A stretch of 64,000 nucleotides of DNA, taken from Luscinia megarhynchos (lineage: Eukaryota > Chordata > Aves > Passeriformes > Turdidae). The stretch covers positions 17,710,906 to 17,774,905 of the forward strand of contig JAPFBE010000002.1 in NCBI GenBank assembly GCA_034336665.1. The letters run 5' to 3'. Every line of letters begins with the position of its first letter. Within the stretch, counting starts at the first letter, position 1. The translations under genes and the position numbers were made by a program. The notes under the pieces were generated by a model. That model ran no database searches, was not told the DNA's origin, and worked only from the letters and a program-made list of their open reading frames with translations. Shown here piece after piece: positions 36,351-48,800 of this stretch.

Positions 36351-39300
36351 GTAAGGAGGGAGCGGTGCGGGGCCCGGAGGTGCCGAGCCCGCTGTGTAGC
36401 CCCGCGGCAGCGGCGGAGAGACGGCCCGGGAGCGGCCGGAGTGTCCCGGGATCCCCCCAGCACCGCTCCGGCTCTCCGGGATTCCAGCGCCCTCCTGCCC
36501 TCCCGGGTTGGGCGGCGTGTGCTGAGGTTTAAAGCTGGACCCCTGGGAGGCTTAGCTGGCTTTCGCCCCTCAGAACTGGAAACCAGGGTGGCTCTGTGGC
36601 TTCTTTTCGGGGAGCCGAGTCGGCCACCCAGGCCCTTGCCACGGGCGTGGGGTTTCCTGGGAAGCTCGCCCTTTCGGTCTTGTTCGCCCAAGTTTTGTCC
36701 TGGTTAATCCGTACACAAAACGTTTGGGCTTTATTTGCTGCAATCATGACTTTCCCGAATTTCTAAATAGTCATTCTGCAATCGTTTTGAACGTGGCGGG
36801 ATTGGGGGTGTTGAACAAACACGGGTGGACACAGTAAAACCACAGGGCAAGCACATCAGCTGGGGCAGGAGAGCGCATCCATCCTTTAGATGGCAGTGCC
36901 ACCTTAAAGTCTTTTCTTGGCACTGCGTTGTGTATTTCTTGAAACGCTATTTGCTATGTTCTCACGGTGCTTTTCAATTTAGCAGGCTTTTTCTTTGTGA
37001 CAGGCGAGCCTGTTTCTCCACATACACTTAAATAGTAAATGCTCTTTTCCAAGACTAAATTTCAAGTCTGGGCCTAGAATACAAAAAAATGCTGTCAGTT
37101 TTCCATTTTAGTGAGGATTCCTCCTGTCTTTTGCCGCAGAAGACTCCCATACTTACTCTGTGGATCTCTGTTAAGCTGCAGCATTTAGTTCTGGTCTTTT
37201 ACCAGCACTAACAACCAGGTATGGAAGCTGTACTGAGGAGAAGGAGGATTGAGACGAAGGGTGCTGAGCCACAGAGAGTGTTCACCTTTACAGAAAGGTG
37301 TTTTTGGCATCTGGAATACTAGTTCGTTGTGTTTTATCTAAGCTGGTGGTTTGCTGGATAGATAGCTTACCCTACAAATTCTGTTCTGGTACTCTTTAGG
37401 TTTTGTATGCACTTGGTGAGCAATAGTCCTTCCTTACATTGAGGTATAGTGCACTGCCTGTGTTGTGTAGCCTGGTGTGAGAGTGAGAGAAAAACTAAAA
37501 TTCTGGCTTTCATTAATCTTCTAGAAGTTGGGGAAGTCTATTCAAGACTGCTGGATCACCGACCAGTAATTCAGGGAGAAATACGTTACTTTGTTAAAGA
37601 ATTTGAAGTAAGTATTTGTATTTTACTGGAAACTTTGAACAGCTTTAGCATCTTTTAAATATCATAGTAGGTACATAACATTCTTCAGAAGGACTCGACA
37701 TGGATTTTTTTTTTCCCAAAATCACACCTGCAGTATACATCTGCATCTTTAGCAAACAAGGCAGTAATTTAGGTCTTTTTTAAAAAAAGCTTTTGAAAAG
37801 AACATGTTTTGCTTTTTTTTTCCTACAGAAGATTGGCAAGAGTATTGATGTAGGAGAATAATGTAGTCCTGACACCTTAGAGAAGTCCTGTTGGTTCAAG
37901 GAAAGTGTAGTTGGCCAGTGTAGGTTTACATCCTCTAGAGAAGCTACTTAGTGCCTCAGCTGAATTCAGCTAGCACAGTTGCTTTTTTATTTTCTTTGAT
38001 TTTTGTTGCACAAGAGAAAGTGACACTACTGTAAGAAAAGAGGAACACTTTGCACAAAGTAATAAAATCATTAAAAATTGAATGACTGTTATTTGATTGT
38101 CTCCAAATAAGGCTAAAATACTAAATGTCTAGGACTGTTTATATACAGCTTTGCCTGGGAAGTATAATTTGGTTTCCACAAGATGGCAGCAAAAGTTTAG
38201 AAAATTTGAATCCTATGTCAGCAAAAGGCTGTTTCTCTATAGATTTTCTTCCTTACAGAATGTGGAATTTTAAAAATGTAGCTGAAAATGCAGTAACATC
38301 TCAAAATTCCAGTGTACAGACCTGATTTGAATGACATTAAAATGTCTTTTCTCATCACCTTCCCCAACCTAGATTGTAGCTTATATTTCAAGCAGGTTTA
38401 TTTTTGTCTCTGCTGGTTTAGCAAAATACAGATATGAAATAAAATCTCATCAGATTGGTATCATATGGACTTGAAAGTCACAAGAAATAATTTCTTTTCT
38501 CTGCTTTCCCTAATTAAGCTATAGGATACAGTAAATAATTTTAAATGTCATTTCACAGGAAGGAAAATATTAAACTCATGGATAAAATTAGGACTTACAT
38601 CTTTAGGTTGGTAATTCATATATTTGTCTCATTTTTCCTGAATTCTTGATCTGTTTCTTAGACAAATTTAATGTATTCCTAGATCTTTTATTGAAAATTA
38701 GTTACTGGTTTATACTTTTATGGTGGGGAAAATAGTAAAGTAGAGGATTGTTTAAATTTCTGCAATTTAGAATTTCTTTTAAGTGGGCTTAGGAATACCG
38801 ACACCCTAAAATTCCAATTGTTTCTAACTTTTGAGATATGAGATACTTTTTGGTTGAAACATGTGCTTGTTTTTTCAATGATTAGCACCTAGTGTGCAAG
38901 GAATGGAGATTTGCACTCAGGAAATCTGGAGCCTGTTTTAATTAAGGAGTTTTACTTGTCTGTGCCTCTGTTTCTGAAGTTTTAAAATGGGTGTGGTGAT
39001 CCCTGTCCCACTTTATGTGATAGAGTATTTTTTGTTTATGTAGAGTTTTTTATCAAAAGTAAAATGCTGATGAAATCCATAGTGTGAATAGTGCTGTGGC
39101 TTAAGAAAAATAGATTATTTTTTTTATTTAGTCAATAAAACAAGATCTTCCTGTGCTTGCAATTAATCATGATCAATAATGATCTATAAGTGCTGCCTCT
39201 TTAGCCAGCTGTGTTATGTTATTTTTTAGTCAACTTCATCACTTCAGTTGAAACAATTTTACTTGTTTTCACCTCCTACCATACTAAATGTGAAGGGTCA

Positions 39301-42300
39301 GACATCAAGCAAGCTATGTTATTTCTCAGTAACCAACTGAGCTATAAAAATGAAATGCAATTCAAGCTCTGTTGCCCTCTCGTTGTTTTAGAGATGCTGT
39401 AAATTATCTATACAGAACAGGACATTTTTCCTCACAGTGTGTAAATAGTTAATATTGTCTTTTTCCACAAGGGACAGAGGCATCATTCAGAGGATTTTTG
39501 TATTTTAATGCAAAGAGTGAAACATTGATCTCGGGTTTTTGTGGCAATTTTTTATGTGTTGTTAAATAAGTAGAGTAACACTTTAGTAGACAATGGTCTA
39601 GTCTTTGAAATGAAGCTATTAGTTCATCAACTGGGAAATCTTCTTTAATTTGTGAAGTGGAATTCCTTGCTAAGCACTCACTTTCTTTCATTTTTGTGGC
39701 AGGAAAAACGTGGCCTCCGAGAACTGCGAGTGCTTGAAAATCTAAAAAATACAATCTTTGAAACAAATGAACGTGTTCTTCCAAAGTGTGAGCAGGCAAT
39801 GCAAGACAATTTGAGTGAAACCTTCAAGAGATGTAAGCAGGTTGCTTCTTATTGCTCTTGATGCATCATTTTGAGTAATTTAAATAATTTGGATTTGAAA
39901 TATGATTTGTTAAAAAATTACCACTCTTGGGTGATTTTGTATTCTTTATGTGCTTTGTTCTCACTTCTGTGCAACTTTAAAAGGGAAACAACAGGGACAT
40001 TTTGTGATAATAGCTGATCAGCTCTTGCTAAGGTTGCATTAAAATTTTTTGTTGATTTCAGTAGAAGCTGTTTCAGCTCATTCTCTTCCTATTCACTTGG
40101 AAATAGTGCTCCAGGTTGACTAAAGCCATGTGAAAAATTTGAGTTTCCTGGTTTGTTGCAAGCATGCTGTGGTGTGACATTCAAGTTTCTTAATTTTCCC
40201 ACAGGACTACATAATACTGTTTCACATCACCTAAAACAAAACTGCCTTCTGTATAGGTATGAAATTATTGTTACTCAGTCACGAAGTGGGAAGTCTCAAA
40301 TTGCATGCTAATCTTAGTTTAATCCTTATTAATATATTTCTTTACTGCTCAAATTTTAAAAGAATGTTTGAAATTTTTGGTAATTTTTAAGTGTTCTTCT
40401 TTTTATACTCTTTTAGCAGGATGGCTTCTTCAAGGGAGATTCTAAGAGAGTGTGGGTACACAGCTTTAGTTGCCAAATTTATGCAGTTGAAACATCCCAC
40501 TGTGGGTTTTGTTACAATTTATATGTGGCATGTTGTATAAACATTTAATTTCCTATAACTTATTTATATGGCATCTGGCATATGCAGAATAGCAAATGGT
40601 AGATGGTGCTTGACACACCAAAAGGGTTGCAGGAAAACATTAAATTAAACTTAAAATTTAGTCATGCAAATAAGGCATGCTATTACCATCTGAGTGGGGT
40701 GAACCTTCAATGCTGCTCCCTGACTTTCTAATGGCCAGCTGTGCAGTACATCTTCAGTAAGAGAATCCCAGAATGGTTGGGGTGGGAAGGGAGCTCTGGA
40801 GGTCGTGTCCAACCTCCCTGCTCAAGCAGCAGCAGCTTGAGCCAGTTGTGCAGGACTGCATCCAGTTGCTCTTTGGGAAGTTAGTGCATTTAATTCTGCA
40901 TTTAAATTAGGTGTTAAATAAGTTAGGGGGGAGGAAGAGTGTGTAGGAATACAGTTCCTATTTCCATTGACAAGTTTCCCAGGCTTAGTCTGGGAGAGAA
41001 GAGATGGACTTCAGCATAAAGATGTTGTACATGTAGAATCTATATACAGCTGATAGGGAAAAATAAGGGAAAAAAGCTCAACTAACTAAAACATAGAGTT
41101 TGATCACCTATTTCTACTTACTGGCTTGAGAATGGTTTTTGATGTCTTCTGAGGTGCTGAGTAGTGCACTCCAGCTCATCAGCAACACTAAGAGTGTGGG
41201 CACAAGAGGACCTCACTGCCTTCCTGCTTTTGGCTTCTAGAACATACAAAGGTTGAACTCTGCAATAAGCCTACTTACTTTTCTAAGTGTAAAAGTTTTA
41301 AATGTAAAGCATTTTCTGCAAGTGCAGGTGACTCTTGGGCAGAGTTAAGTGACACAGTGGAATGTAATCTTCACCTTGCAACAGCCTCAAATCTTCTAAA
41401 TCCCTTTTAGGCAAGTTTCTCTGATTTACAGCAGCAGCCTGATCTACTGCAATTTGTTGTTTCAGTGCAAGCTGCCAACGCTATGATGCATAGACTCCAA
41501 GAGAGGGAGTATGAAGCAAGAAAGGTAAAGGATAGATTTTTATTTTGTGATCTAAGAGTCTTGTGCTTCACAGCAAGTTTGTCTGCCTTCAGTATAGCAA
41601 AGCTTAGAAACATATTTTTCTATACCTTATATACTTGCAGTAAAACTTCTTTTGGGGTGATTTCTGCACTTATAAAATGCACACTGCAAAGTCAATGGAT
41701 CTAGCTAACTCTTTCTACAATCTCTTGGTATATGGAAACTATTTTTTTATTTCCTTTGCTTTATTTTCCCTCCTAGCTCAGACTATAACATTTGTCACAT
41801 ACAGGGAAAGCTTAAATATAAAAAAGCTTATTTTCTGTGGAACAAAATACATCTACTAACCTACCAGAATGGAAATGTAAATCTTTCCTAGTTAGCTGAG
41901 AACATTGACCATATTATATAATTGCTTGTTGAAAAGGAAGTGTTTTTTTCACTTTTGGATGGGTTATTTAATGAAGGGCTATATTATAGGAACATGCGAA
42001 TCATTGGAACCTTTTCAGTTGGCTACATTTTGCTTATTTGAAATACATGTGCCCTGAATCTAAAACCTGGAAAATTATACAAAAAATTAGTTTCATGTAT
42101 TCCCATTACTACTTTATTATTGTGCTCCTGTGTTATCTCTTTACTTGCAAAATGCCATTGATAATAATTTAGTTCAGGAAAAACCAAAGACGTTTCCATG
42201 GCCATCAAGCAAAACAGGCTGTGCATTGATGGATGCAAGCTGATAGTCATGTTTTTCTTTCCTTTTTTGCAACTGATGAAGATGGGCAGTCCAGTTGCAA

Positions 42301-43914
42301 TTGAATACTGGTACTGGGCAAACAGCACACGTCTGAGCACTGACAGAGTTTGCTGTGTCTGCCACTAGAGTAGATACTCAGAGAGAGGTAGGAAATTCTT
42401 ACAGTTCTGACACTGTTTGTTTGAAGTAAGACTTTAATAAGAACTTTATAACTTAGAATGTGAACAGTCACTTAGTAAGAATGGTGACTGTCCTTCTAAA
42501 AATATTAGCTGTATGTTTCCACTTTTTTTTCCTTTAATATGTAGTGAAAGAGTACTTATAGGTGTCCATGATTCATAGCATTTCATAAAGTTTGTAGAGT
42601 AAGATTTTTTGTCTTGCAGCTTTCCAAAAGGGAGTAGTAACATGTAGGTAACTTTTTTTAAAATATAGATAAAATTTGTCGTTGTAGTGCAGCCACTTGA
42701 GGAGAAATACCTTTTCCTTACTTTTCTGAAAGGATATGTTCAGGAAAAATGGTGACATTTTGGCAGTAGTGTCAGGTTTGGGTGTGTAACATGTAATTGT
42801 TTCAAAAAGTGTTTGAAACACTAGTATTTCAAAACCCTTTGCATACAAAGTAGTATACCAGTCAAACTGTTTGTGTGCACTGGTGTATTTTGTCGGTAGA
42901 TGTTACTGTATCTGTTGCAAGCAAAAATGGATCTTGGCTTAATGTTAAAGTGTATCAAAGGCTGCACTGAAAAAAGTAGTGTATTTAGCCCTTGCTGTGT
43001 GATCTTGAAGAACAGCCGAGAAAATGTTTATATAAATGCATTCCCAGTGCCTTTAGTTGACAAAAATTCCACACATAAGAAACAATCATCTCTGATACAC
43101 TGAAAAGGAGAGAGGCTAAAAAAAGAAGAAAGGATTAATCCTCTCTTTTGCTGGGAGATGGAGCAAATGGAAGAGCAACTGCCTAGTTTTATTTTGGCTT
43201 CTGCACCTGTAATATGGGGCCAGACTGTCAATACAGCTCACAAGCAATCCACAGAATTACATTGTGTTTTGTCATGTGCATTGGATGTGTATATGATCTC
43301 TTTTTCTAGATATGTAGGCATTTTTAATTTTTCTTTTCAAGATAAGATAGTGAATGGAATTAGACTTAGCAGAAGCCAAGCAGTAGGAAAGTATGAGGGG
43401 AAAAATAACTTATTTATAAAGGAAGACATTAATCACAGTGAGAACTAGCTGGCTAAAGCAGAAACACTAGCTGCCAGTTTCAAAACATTTAATATCTCTG
43501 TTGTTGTGTTTTATAGAAATAGCATCATTACTAATACAATGACATTAATAGCATTTCAGACATTTTACCACTTATTTTGGATTGGCTATACAAAAATAAG
43601 TGTTTTCTTTTTCGTTTCTCCTTTCCATATGTTTTCTTGCTAGTTTCCAGAAACTTTAACATTATGTAGCTCTCATTACCCCCTCTGTTTTAGCATGGAA
43701 AAGGTTGTTAAAAACTGTACTTTCCTGCTTTCAGCTTCAGGCAGACAAGGTGATGGCTCGTGAGGAGAAGTGCATTGCTGACTGCGAGGAGTTCATGAAA
43801 GAGCAGCAGAGCAAGCGCGCGGAGGTGGACGAAGAGCACAGAAAAGCTATGGAGCGCCTCAAAGTGCAGTATTCTGAGATGGAGAAGGAGCTGGCCAAAT
43901 ACGTTTCTTTTTAG
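36236..43914 (+). CDS. BLOC1S5: BLOC1S5 (muted), BLOC-1 subunit; five exons
   Basis: The coding sequence joins 36236..36350, 37525..37607, 39703..39832, 41466..41524 and 43735..43914, giving 188 codons plus TAG (human about 187). All introns have GT-AG ends and phases 1, 0, 1, 0. The protein is a small, mostly helical coiled-coil subunit of BLOC-1, which sorts cargo from endosomes to lysosome-related organelles. Loss in mouse (muted) and human (Hermansky-Pudlak type 11) affects pigment and platelet granules. Signature segments are SRLLDHRPVIQGE, YFVKEFEEKRGLRE, RVLENLKN and KRAEVDEEHRKAMERLK. The first 38 residues are Pro/Gly/Ala-rich and poorly conserved, as in other species. It follows EEF1E1 on the same strand. 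Confidence 0.97.
37525..37607 (+). CDS. BLOC1S5: BLOC1S5 coding exon 2
   Basis: Twenty-eight codons counting the split first codon (G|AA, Glu), reading EVGEVYSRLLDHRPVIQGE to VKEFE. The acceptor is CTTCTAG|AAG and the donor GAA|GTAAGT. It is one of the most conserved parts of the protein. Confidence 0.96.
39703..39832 (+). CDS. BLOC1S5: BLOC1S5 coding exon 3
   Basis: Forty-three codons plus one base, from EKRGLRELRVLENLKN to LSETFKR. The acceptor is TGTGGCAG|GAA and the donor AGAT|GTAAGC. Heptad-like leucines fit a coiled coil. Confidence 0.96.
40761..40880 (-). mobile_element. Short CR1 3' fragment in BLOC1S5 intron 3, antisense
   Basis: The plus strand reads GAGAATCCCAGAATGGTTGG, then GGGAAGGGAGCTCTGGAGGT, TCCAACCTCCCTGCTCAAGC and GACTGCATCCAGTTGC, the reverse complement of a CR1 3' end. 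About 120 bp remain. Confidence 0.88.
41466..41524 (+). CDS. BLOC1S5: BLOC1S5 coding exon 4
   Basis: Twenty codons counting the split first codon (T|TG, Leu), reading LQAANAMMHRLQEREYEARK. The acceptor is GTTTCAG|TGC and the donor AAG|GTAAAG. It aligns with the LQAAN...RLQ.RE segment of mammals and extends the coiled coil. Confidence 0.94.
43735..43914 (+). CDS. BLOC1S5: BLOC1S5 coding exon 5 (terminal)
   Basis: Fifty-nine codons plus TAG, from LQADKVMAREEK to KELAKYVSF. The acceptor CTTTCAG|CTT is preferred over the AG six bases downstream because it keeps the length equal to the mammalian protein. KRAEVDEEHRKAMERLK is nearly invariant. GC content is higher than in the flanking introns. Confidence 0.96.
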   Translation, partial: LQADKVMAREEKCIADCEEFMKEQQSKRAEVDEEHRKAMERLKVQYSEMEKELAKYVSF

Positions 43915-45045
43915 GACCTTTTTTAATAATGCTGGATTTGTGCCATGCCAAGTTGCTTCTGACTTAAATTGAGGTTCTTTTGGAAAGCTGAAGCTGATAG
44001 AAATAAGGAGAATTTCCTCTGCTGGATTGATACGGGAAGGCAAGGTTTGCATACTTTCAACTTAAGTGCCTATCTATGCTTTTTTTTTTGGTTCAGGGCA
44101 GGTGGAATGCCAGTATTTGTTTGTTGGAAGGTGGAACTGAAAACTGTGTGACTACATCAGCTCAGGGAGTTGCAAACTGGAGTTCTCTCCCATCAGCAGA
44201 GTATCATATCATTTGGGAAAACAAAGACTAATGTAATATCAACTATCCTGGTGTGCAGCCACAACCCTCTCCCAAAAAGTAGGTTAATAGATTCCAGCCA
44301 TAGTTAGCTGAGAATTCACTGGGAAAACTCTGTATTATGCTTGTAGATTTCAAGAAAGTAAAGTTGTCTTATGGAATATTTTACTTTGAAGATTAACCAG
44401 TGAAAGATCTCAACAGAATTTTAAATCCAATTGTAATTTAAACTTTTGGATTGTATGTTCAGTATTATGATGTAGAGTTGCAATTTGAATGGTTTTTGTT
44501 AACATAAAAATTGTAATTTAAGCTTTGTCAGCAATTCCTTTTTTTTCCTCCCTGTAAATGTCTCAGGCCTCTCTTTTTAAGCTTTATTCTTCTAAGCAAA
44601 GCCAAAGCAAGCTAAAAAAGTGATCATGAGAAGCATATCAGTCTTTGTATTAGCTTTGTAGCTAGTACAGGTTTACCTTAAGTATTTGGCATGCTGTTGG
44701 TTTACTTAGGATAAGCTTGTCAGAAATTTATGAAGCAATTGAGGTAAGATTTTTGTTTCTTTATCAGAATAACAAATGAGCAGATTAGTGGTTAAATGCC
44801 TGTAGTACTGATCTGCTTTCTTACCAACTTTTGCAACATATATGAAATACACTCCTGCACTGCCTTCATTTATCCCAAACTTGTAGTTACCAGCAGTGTA
44901 ACTGAAGAAGTTAGCTTAATCAGTTCATTAAGCAAGGAAAATGAGACATAGTACCTTAATGAAATTTACTGCAAGCTAACCGTTAGTGCAGGAAATATCT
45001 TTCCATAATTTAGTTGGTGTCCAATGTAGAATGGAAACAGGTAAA

Positions 45046-45051
45046 AATAAA
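45046..45051 (+). terminator. BLOC1S5: Candidate BLOC1S5 poly(A) signal, proximal
   Basis: AATAAA about 1.1 kb after the stop codon, followed within about 30 bp by TGTGTTACCTGTATTG, which could serve as the GT-rich downstream element. Confidence 0.45.
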
Positions 45052-45809
45052 CAGAATTTATGTGTTACCTGTATTGCAGCAGTAATATACCAACAAGGGT
45101 TGCTTGTGTAGGTTTATGGCTTGGTTTCAAGGCTCCATTCCTGGCAGCATGTTGATAGTGTGATTAAAGTTAGTAGAGGAGATGGAATAAGTATTTGAGA
45201 TTTCTTTCAATAACACTGCATTCCTGCCAAGCTGCTCTGCCTGCTACCGTAGGCCCAACAGCTTCATCAATCATCATCGTGTATCTGGACTGAAAAGAGG
45301 ATTTGCCAACACTGGGGCACGCTGGAATGTTGTTAATTCTCTGTTCTGAATGGAAAAAACATAGATGTCTCAAAAGGATCCCACACATGAAAAATAGGAA
45401 AGCATCTTTGTGAACAACTATCTGAATAGAGAGTGACTTCTGTAATATTTCTCAGCTTGTATACCCATGATGAATGTTGTAACTAAGCTAAGACTTTTCA
45501 TTTAAAAAGAAACAAATTAATTCTTGTCTGTCTTTAGAATTGGATGTGGAATAGTTTTGTTTGGAGCACAGGCTGGAAATAGATTCTCTTACCAGATTAT
45601 TTGGTGTATATGTGCTCAAAGCCCAAATTTCTTTGTAACAAAACACATTTAACTGCATACTGAATTAATTTTTATTTTTGCACTGATTATTTTTATTAAG
45701 ATTTAGATATCTAATTAACTGTGCACTGGAGCTATGGAGTTTAGTATTTCATCAATTTGAAGACTCCTAAGCAATGATGCAAGTGTTATGAGTTGGATAT
45801 TCACTGGAA

Positions 45810-45815
45810 AATAAA
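45810..45815 (+). terminator. BLOC1S5: Candidate BLOC1S5 poly(A) signal, distal
   Basis: AATAAA about 1.9 kb after the stop codon, followed by GTGG and then TGTATGCTCCTGATTTTTTT about 25-45 bp on. Confidence 0.45.
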
Positions 45816-48800
45816 AGTGGTATTTCCAAAACCTGGGATGTATGCTCCTGATTTTTTTGAAAGCTTAAGTACTAACACTGAAAATGTGTTCCCCTTTCTG
45901 AATGTTTTATGCTGGAGATAATTTGAAAGCACACTTCTTCAAAATCTGTCTACCTCTTGGTGTCAATGTTATTCATTGTGGGGACTAAATGAAAAACATC
46001 TGTTCCTGAAATAATTTCATTTAGTAACTTTCACCTTTTTTTGCATAATGTGCTGTAGGTACTTGGAAATGCTTAACCATATTTGAAGCAACTTGACAAC
46101 ATTTGTAGGAAAACCTATTTTTCTGTTTAAATGCTTAAAAAAAATCTTGACCAATACCTGATGTGTCTCAATGTGTCTGACTGATAGAGATTCCTGTCTT
46201 CAGTATTTTTTTGTCAAAGTGGGGCCATGGTCTGTCTGGACACAATAGTTCACAGTGCAGCTTTTCTTTGCGAGGTTCAATTTTTTGTTATTCACAGTCT
46301 CTGCTATTTGGGAAAAACAGTAAACTCAATAGTTTAATAGTTGGTTTTATGCCATTGGTGCACGAAGGAAGTATTTCACCATATACTTGCAATTTTATAT
46401 GACTTAATTTCATGGCTTTAAAAATCCTGAGGATTTATTTAATCCCTGTTAAACCTGATAGAAGTTTGCATTTGTTTCTAATAGGAGTTTGAAAAGGTCC
46501 TCAATATTAAGTTAACTTCTAGTATGAAAGGTGAGTTTTGCAATCCATCTTCATTGCAGACTATGTGTATAACTTTTTGCTTAACTATTAGTGCTGTTTA
46601 TTTTGCTGAACTGTTCTTTGGAATTGAAAGTGGGACTGGGTGTCGTGTAACCACTGGAATATTTTCTTAGTCCTTCTGTTCTAACGAGCACATAGCAAAA
46701 AACGCTGGTGTCTTCCTTGGAACTGCTGTATGAAATCACCCTCTACTGTATTTAGGAGCAATAACAAATTGAGGAACTGAAGAGGTATTTAAGGGTTTGG
46801 GGTTTTTTTAACTGCCTTATGTTAACAATGAACCTAAGTGCTGTTCTTCATGGAATGTTTTGTTTCTAAGGCCTACCACATTGTTTTATTCTTAGGAATG
46901 AGGGAGAGTGCTGACTTGTATTTTCTTCCTCTGTTCTTTCTATGGTGACACTAGGTAATACATTTTAAAGAAAAGGTAGATCATTAAGACTGGATCATCA
47001 CATCTCTGATGATTTATGGCTTGTTAGATCTTTCGTTAAAAATTGTGGAGTTTTTTTCAGAAGTCAAACTATACTTGGCATAATCAGCCAGTGAATTGAA
47101 TCAGTTCACTGATGAGTCGAAAATTGCTTAATATGTCTCAAGGGTGTGGATTCTGAGGGTGACACAGGTTCCCCAGCAGGTGTCAGTGTAGTCTGGAGAA
47201 GGAGCATGAGGAAGCCTGGTTTTACACGAGATATGAAACTTAAATGCTGCTGTTCAGTTGTAACTCAGTGTTTTGTGTAAGTAAAAGACGTTTTGTGGAG
47301 GAAGCTGCATAATTTTAAATGTAAAATGACACTACTTTCCAGTGGCATTTGCCCCATTAGAACAGGACACCCTTTAAGTTATCTTACCTATGCTGATGTG
47401 AGCAACATTGTCTGCTGTTCTTTTGCATTCTAATTAAATTTATTATAATCTGAGATTAGACTCAGATGTTGGAGATGAAAACTTTTAAGAGCTGCATTCT
47501 TGCACTACAGTTGGTTTTAGTAGATCAGGTTTTCTGAACATTTGATGCAAAAATTTAAGCTCATTGAGAGAGATTGTGCCATAAAAAGGAAATGGGATCT
47601 TCTGCAAATAAAATTTGTGAATCAAATTACTGTATTGCACATTTTTAAAACAGGCCAGTTATTTTAATTGCTTATAATGAAGCAATTAATACTTCTCAAA
47701 CTATTAAAGATGCAGTATGCCCAGTGCTGTTGGTCAGTCTCCTGATCTGTGTGTCAAGGTATAGCAGAATTTGCAGGAAGATGGGATTGGTTGATTAACA
47801 CAACTTTCATAAATAGTTCAGTCAAAGATTGTTAATTGTTTCAAAATAGACTCTGATGCTTTTGACTTCTGCACTCTTTTTAGCATCTACATTATTTGGA
47901 TTTTTTGAACAAAGGGAGTTTTCTAAGGGATGAAAGAAATCTTGTAGAAATATATTACTCCACATCCATGTACCTTCCAGTTCTGCAGACTACACTGTTT
48001 TGTGTGCAGTGCCTTGGTGGTTTCATATATAAGCAATGAGCAAAGCAGGAACAAATTTACTCAAGACAATGGTGAGCATTAGAAAGAAGAAAATCTTGCA
48101 GAAGTCCTGCTAGAGTGTAAAACCAGATTTGAAATGCCAGGCTCAGACTTCATAGCTAGAAAAATCATGTAGAACTGTCCAGCTAAATTTCATTTTGTCA
48201 CCTTATATGCTTTGTCTGGGCCAAATCAGAACATAGAAGGTTCAGGTTTTTATTGAACATCATTTCTTAGATGATGAAGAAAAAGAAAACACTTTCAAGA
48301 TGAACTTTTGAGACAACTGTACTGAAGGGTGGACAATACTGTATGGTAAAATGGTAATTTAAAATAAAATCTTGCTTCTCCTCAGTCTTCCCCACTAATG
48401 ACTCACTGGGTGGATATAATTGTGTATAATTTTTTATTATTATTTTTCTTTTTTATCAGACATTGTGTTTAATGTGATGTAATGGAACCCTTTGTTCTTG
48501 CTGCAGTAGATGTTCAGGAACTGGACAAGCATTTTTACTTGTCTTCGAATTGATTGTAAAATAAATTTGCCATTTTGATTTGGAAGGCTCGTGGGGTGGT
48601 CCCTAGCCAGTGCTTTCCCAAACTAGGATATGCAAAAATGCCTCTTGCTATAACATGTTCTAGAATATGCACAGTGCTTTTCAGTAGCTTCAGCCCTGGG
48701 AAATTTAGTTCAGGATTGCTTGAGGTCATAGGAAGTCCTTTATGAGTGGACACAAGTTTGTCCTTTCCAGATGTTTTTAGCCCTCATTAAATAAATTCCA

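Larger units (their letters stand above)
35640..36660 (+). promoter_or_regulatory. BLOC1S5: CpG-island promoter of BLOC1S5
   Basis: Very GC- and CpG-rich sequence spans the start codon at 36,236 and the first part of intron 1. No TATA box is evident. Much of the upstream half is the 47-bp minisatellite. The transcription start is probably between 36,110 and 36,235 but cannot be placed exactly. Confidence 0.75.
43915..45830 (+). other. BLOC1S5: Probable BLOC1S5 3'UTR
   Basis: AT-rich sequence from the stop codon through the two AATAAA signals. The true end is not certain; a shorter form ending near 45,070 is equally possible. Confidence 0.5.

Noticed and set aside
35624..36691. Long open frames (up to 355 codons) on both strands around 35.4-36.7 kb
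   Set aside because: They are produced by the six-frame-open minisatellite and the CpG island. They overlap each other and BLOC1S5 exon 1 and resemble no protein.
39449..39799. 116-codon minus-strand frame
   Set aside because: It has no ATG start and is antisense to BLOC1S5 exon 3.
43739..43740. Alternative acceptor for BLOC1S5 exon 5 six bases downstream
   Set aside because: It would drop two residues and break the equal-length alignment with the mammalian protein. It could still be a minor isoform.
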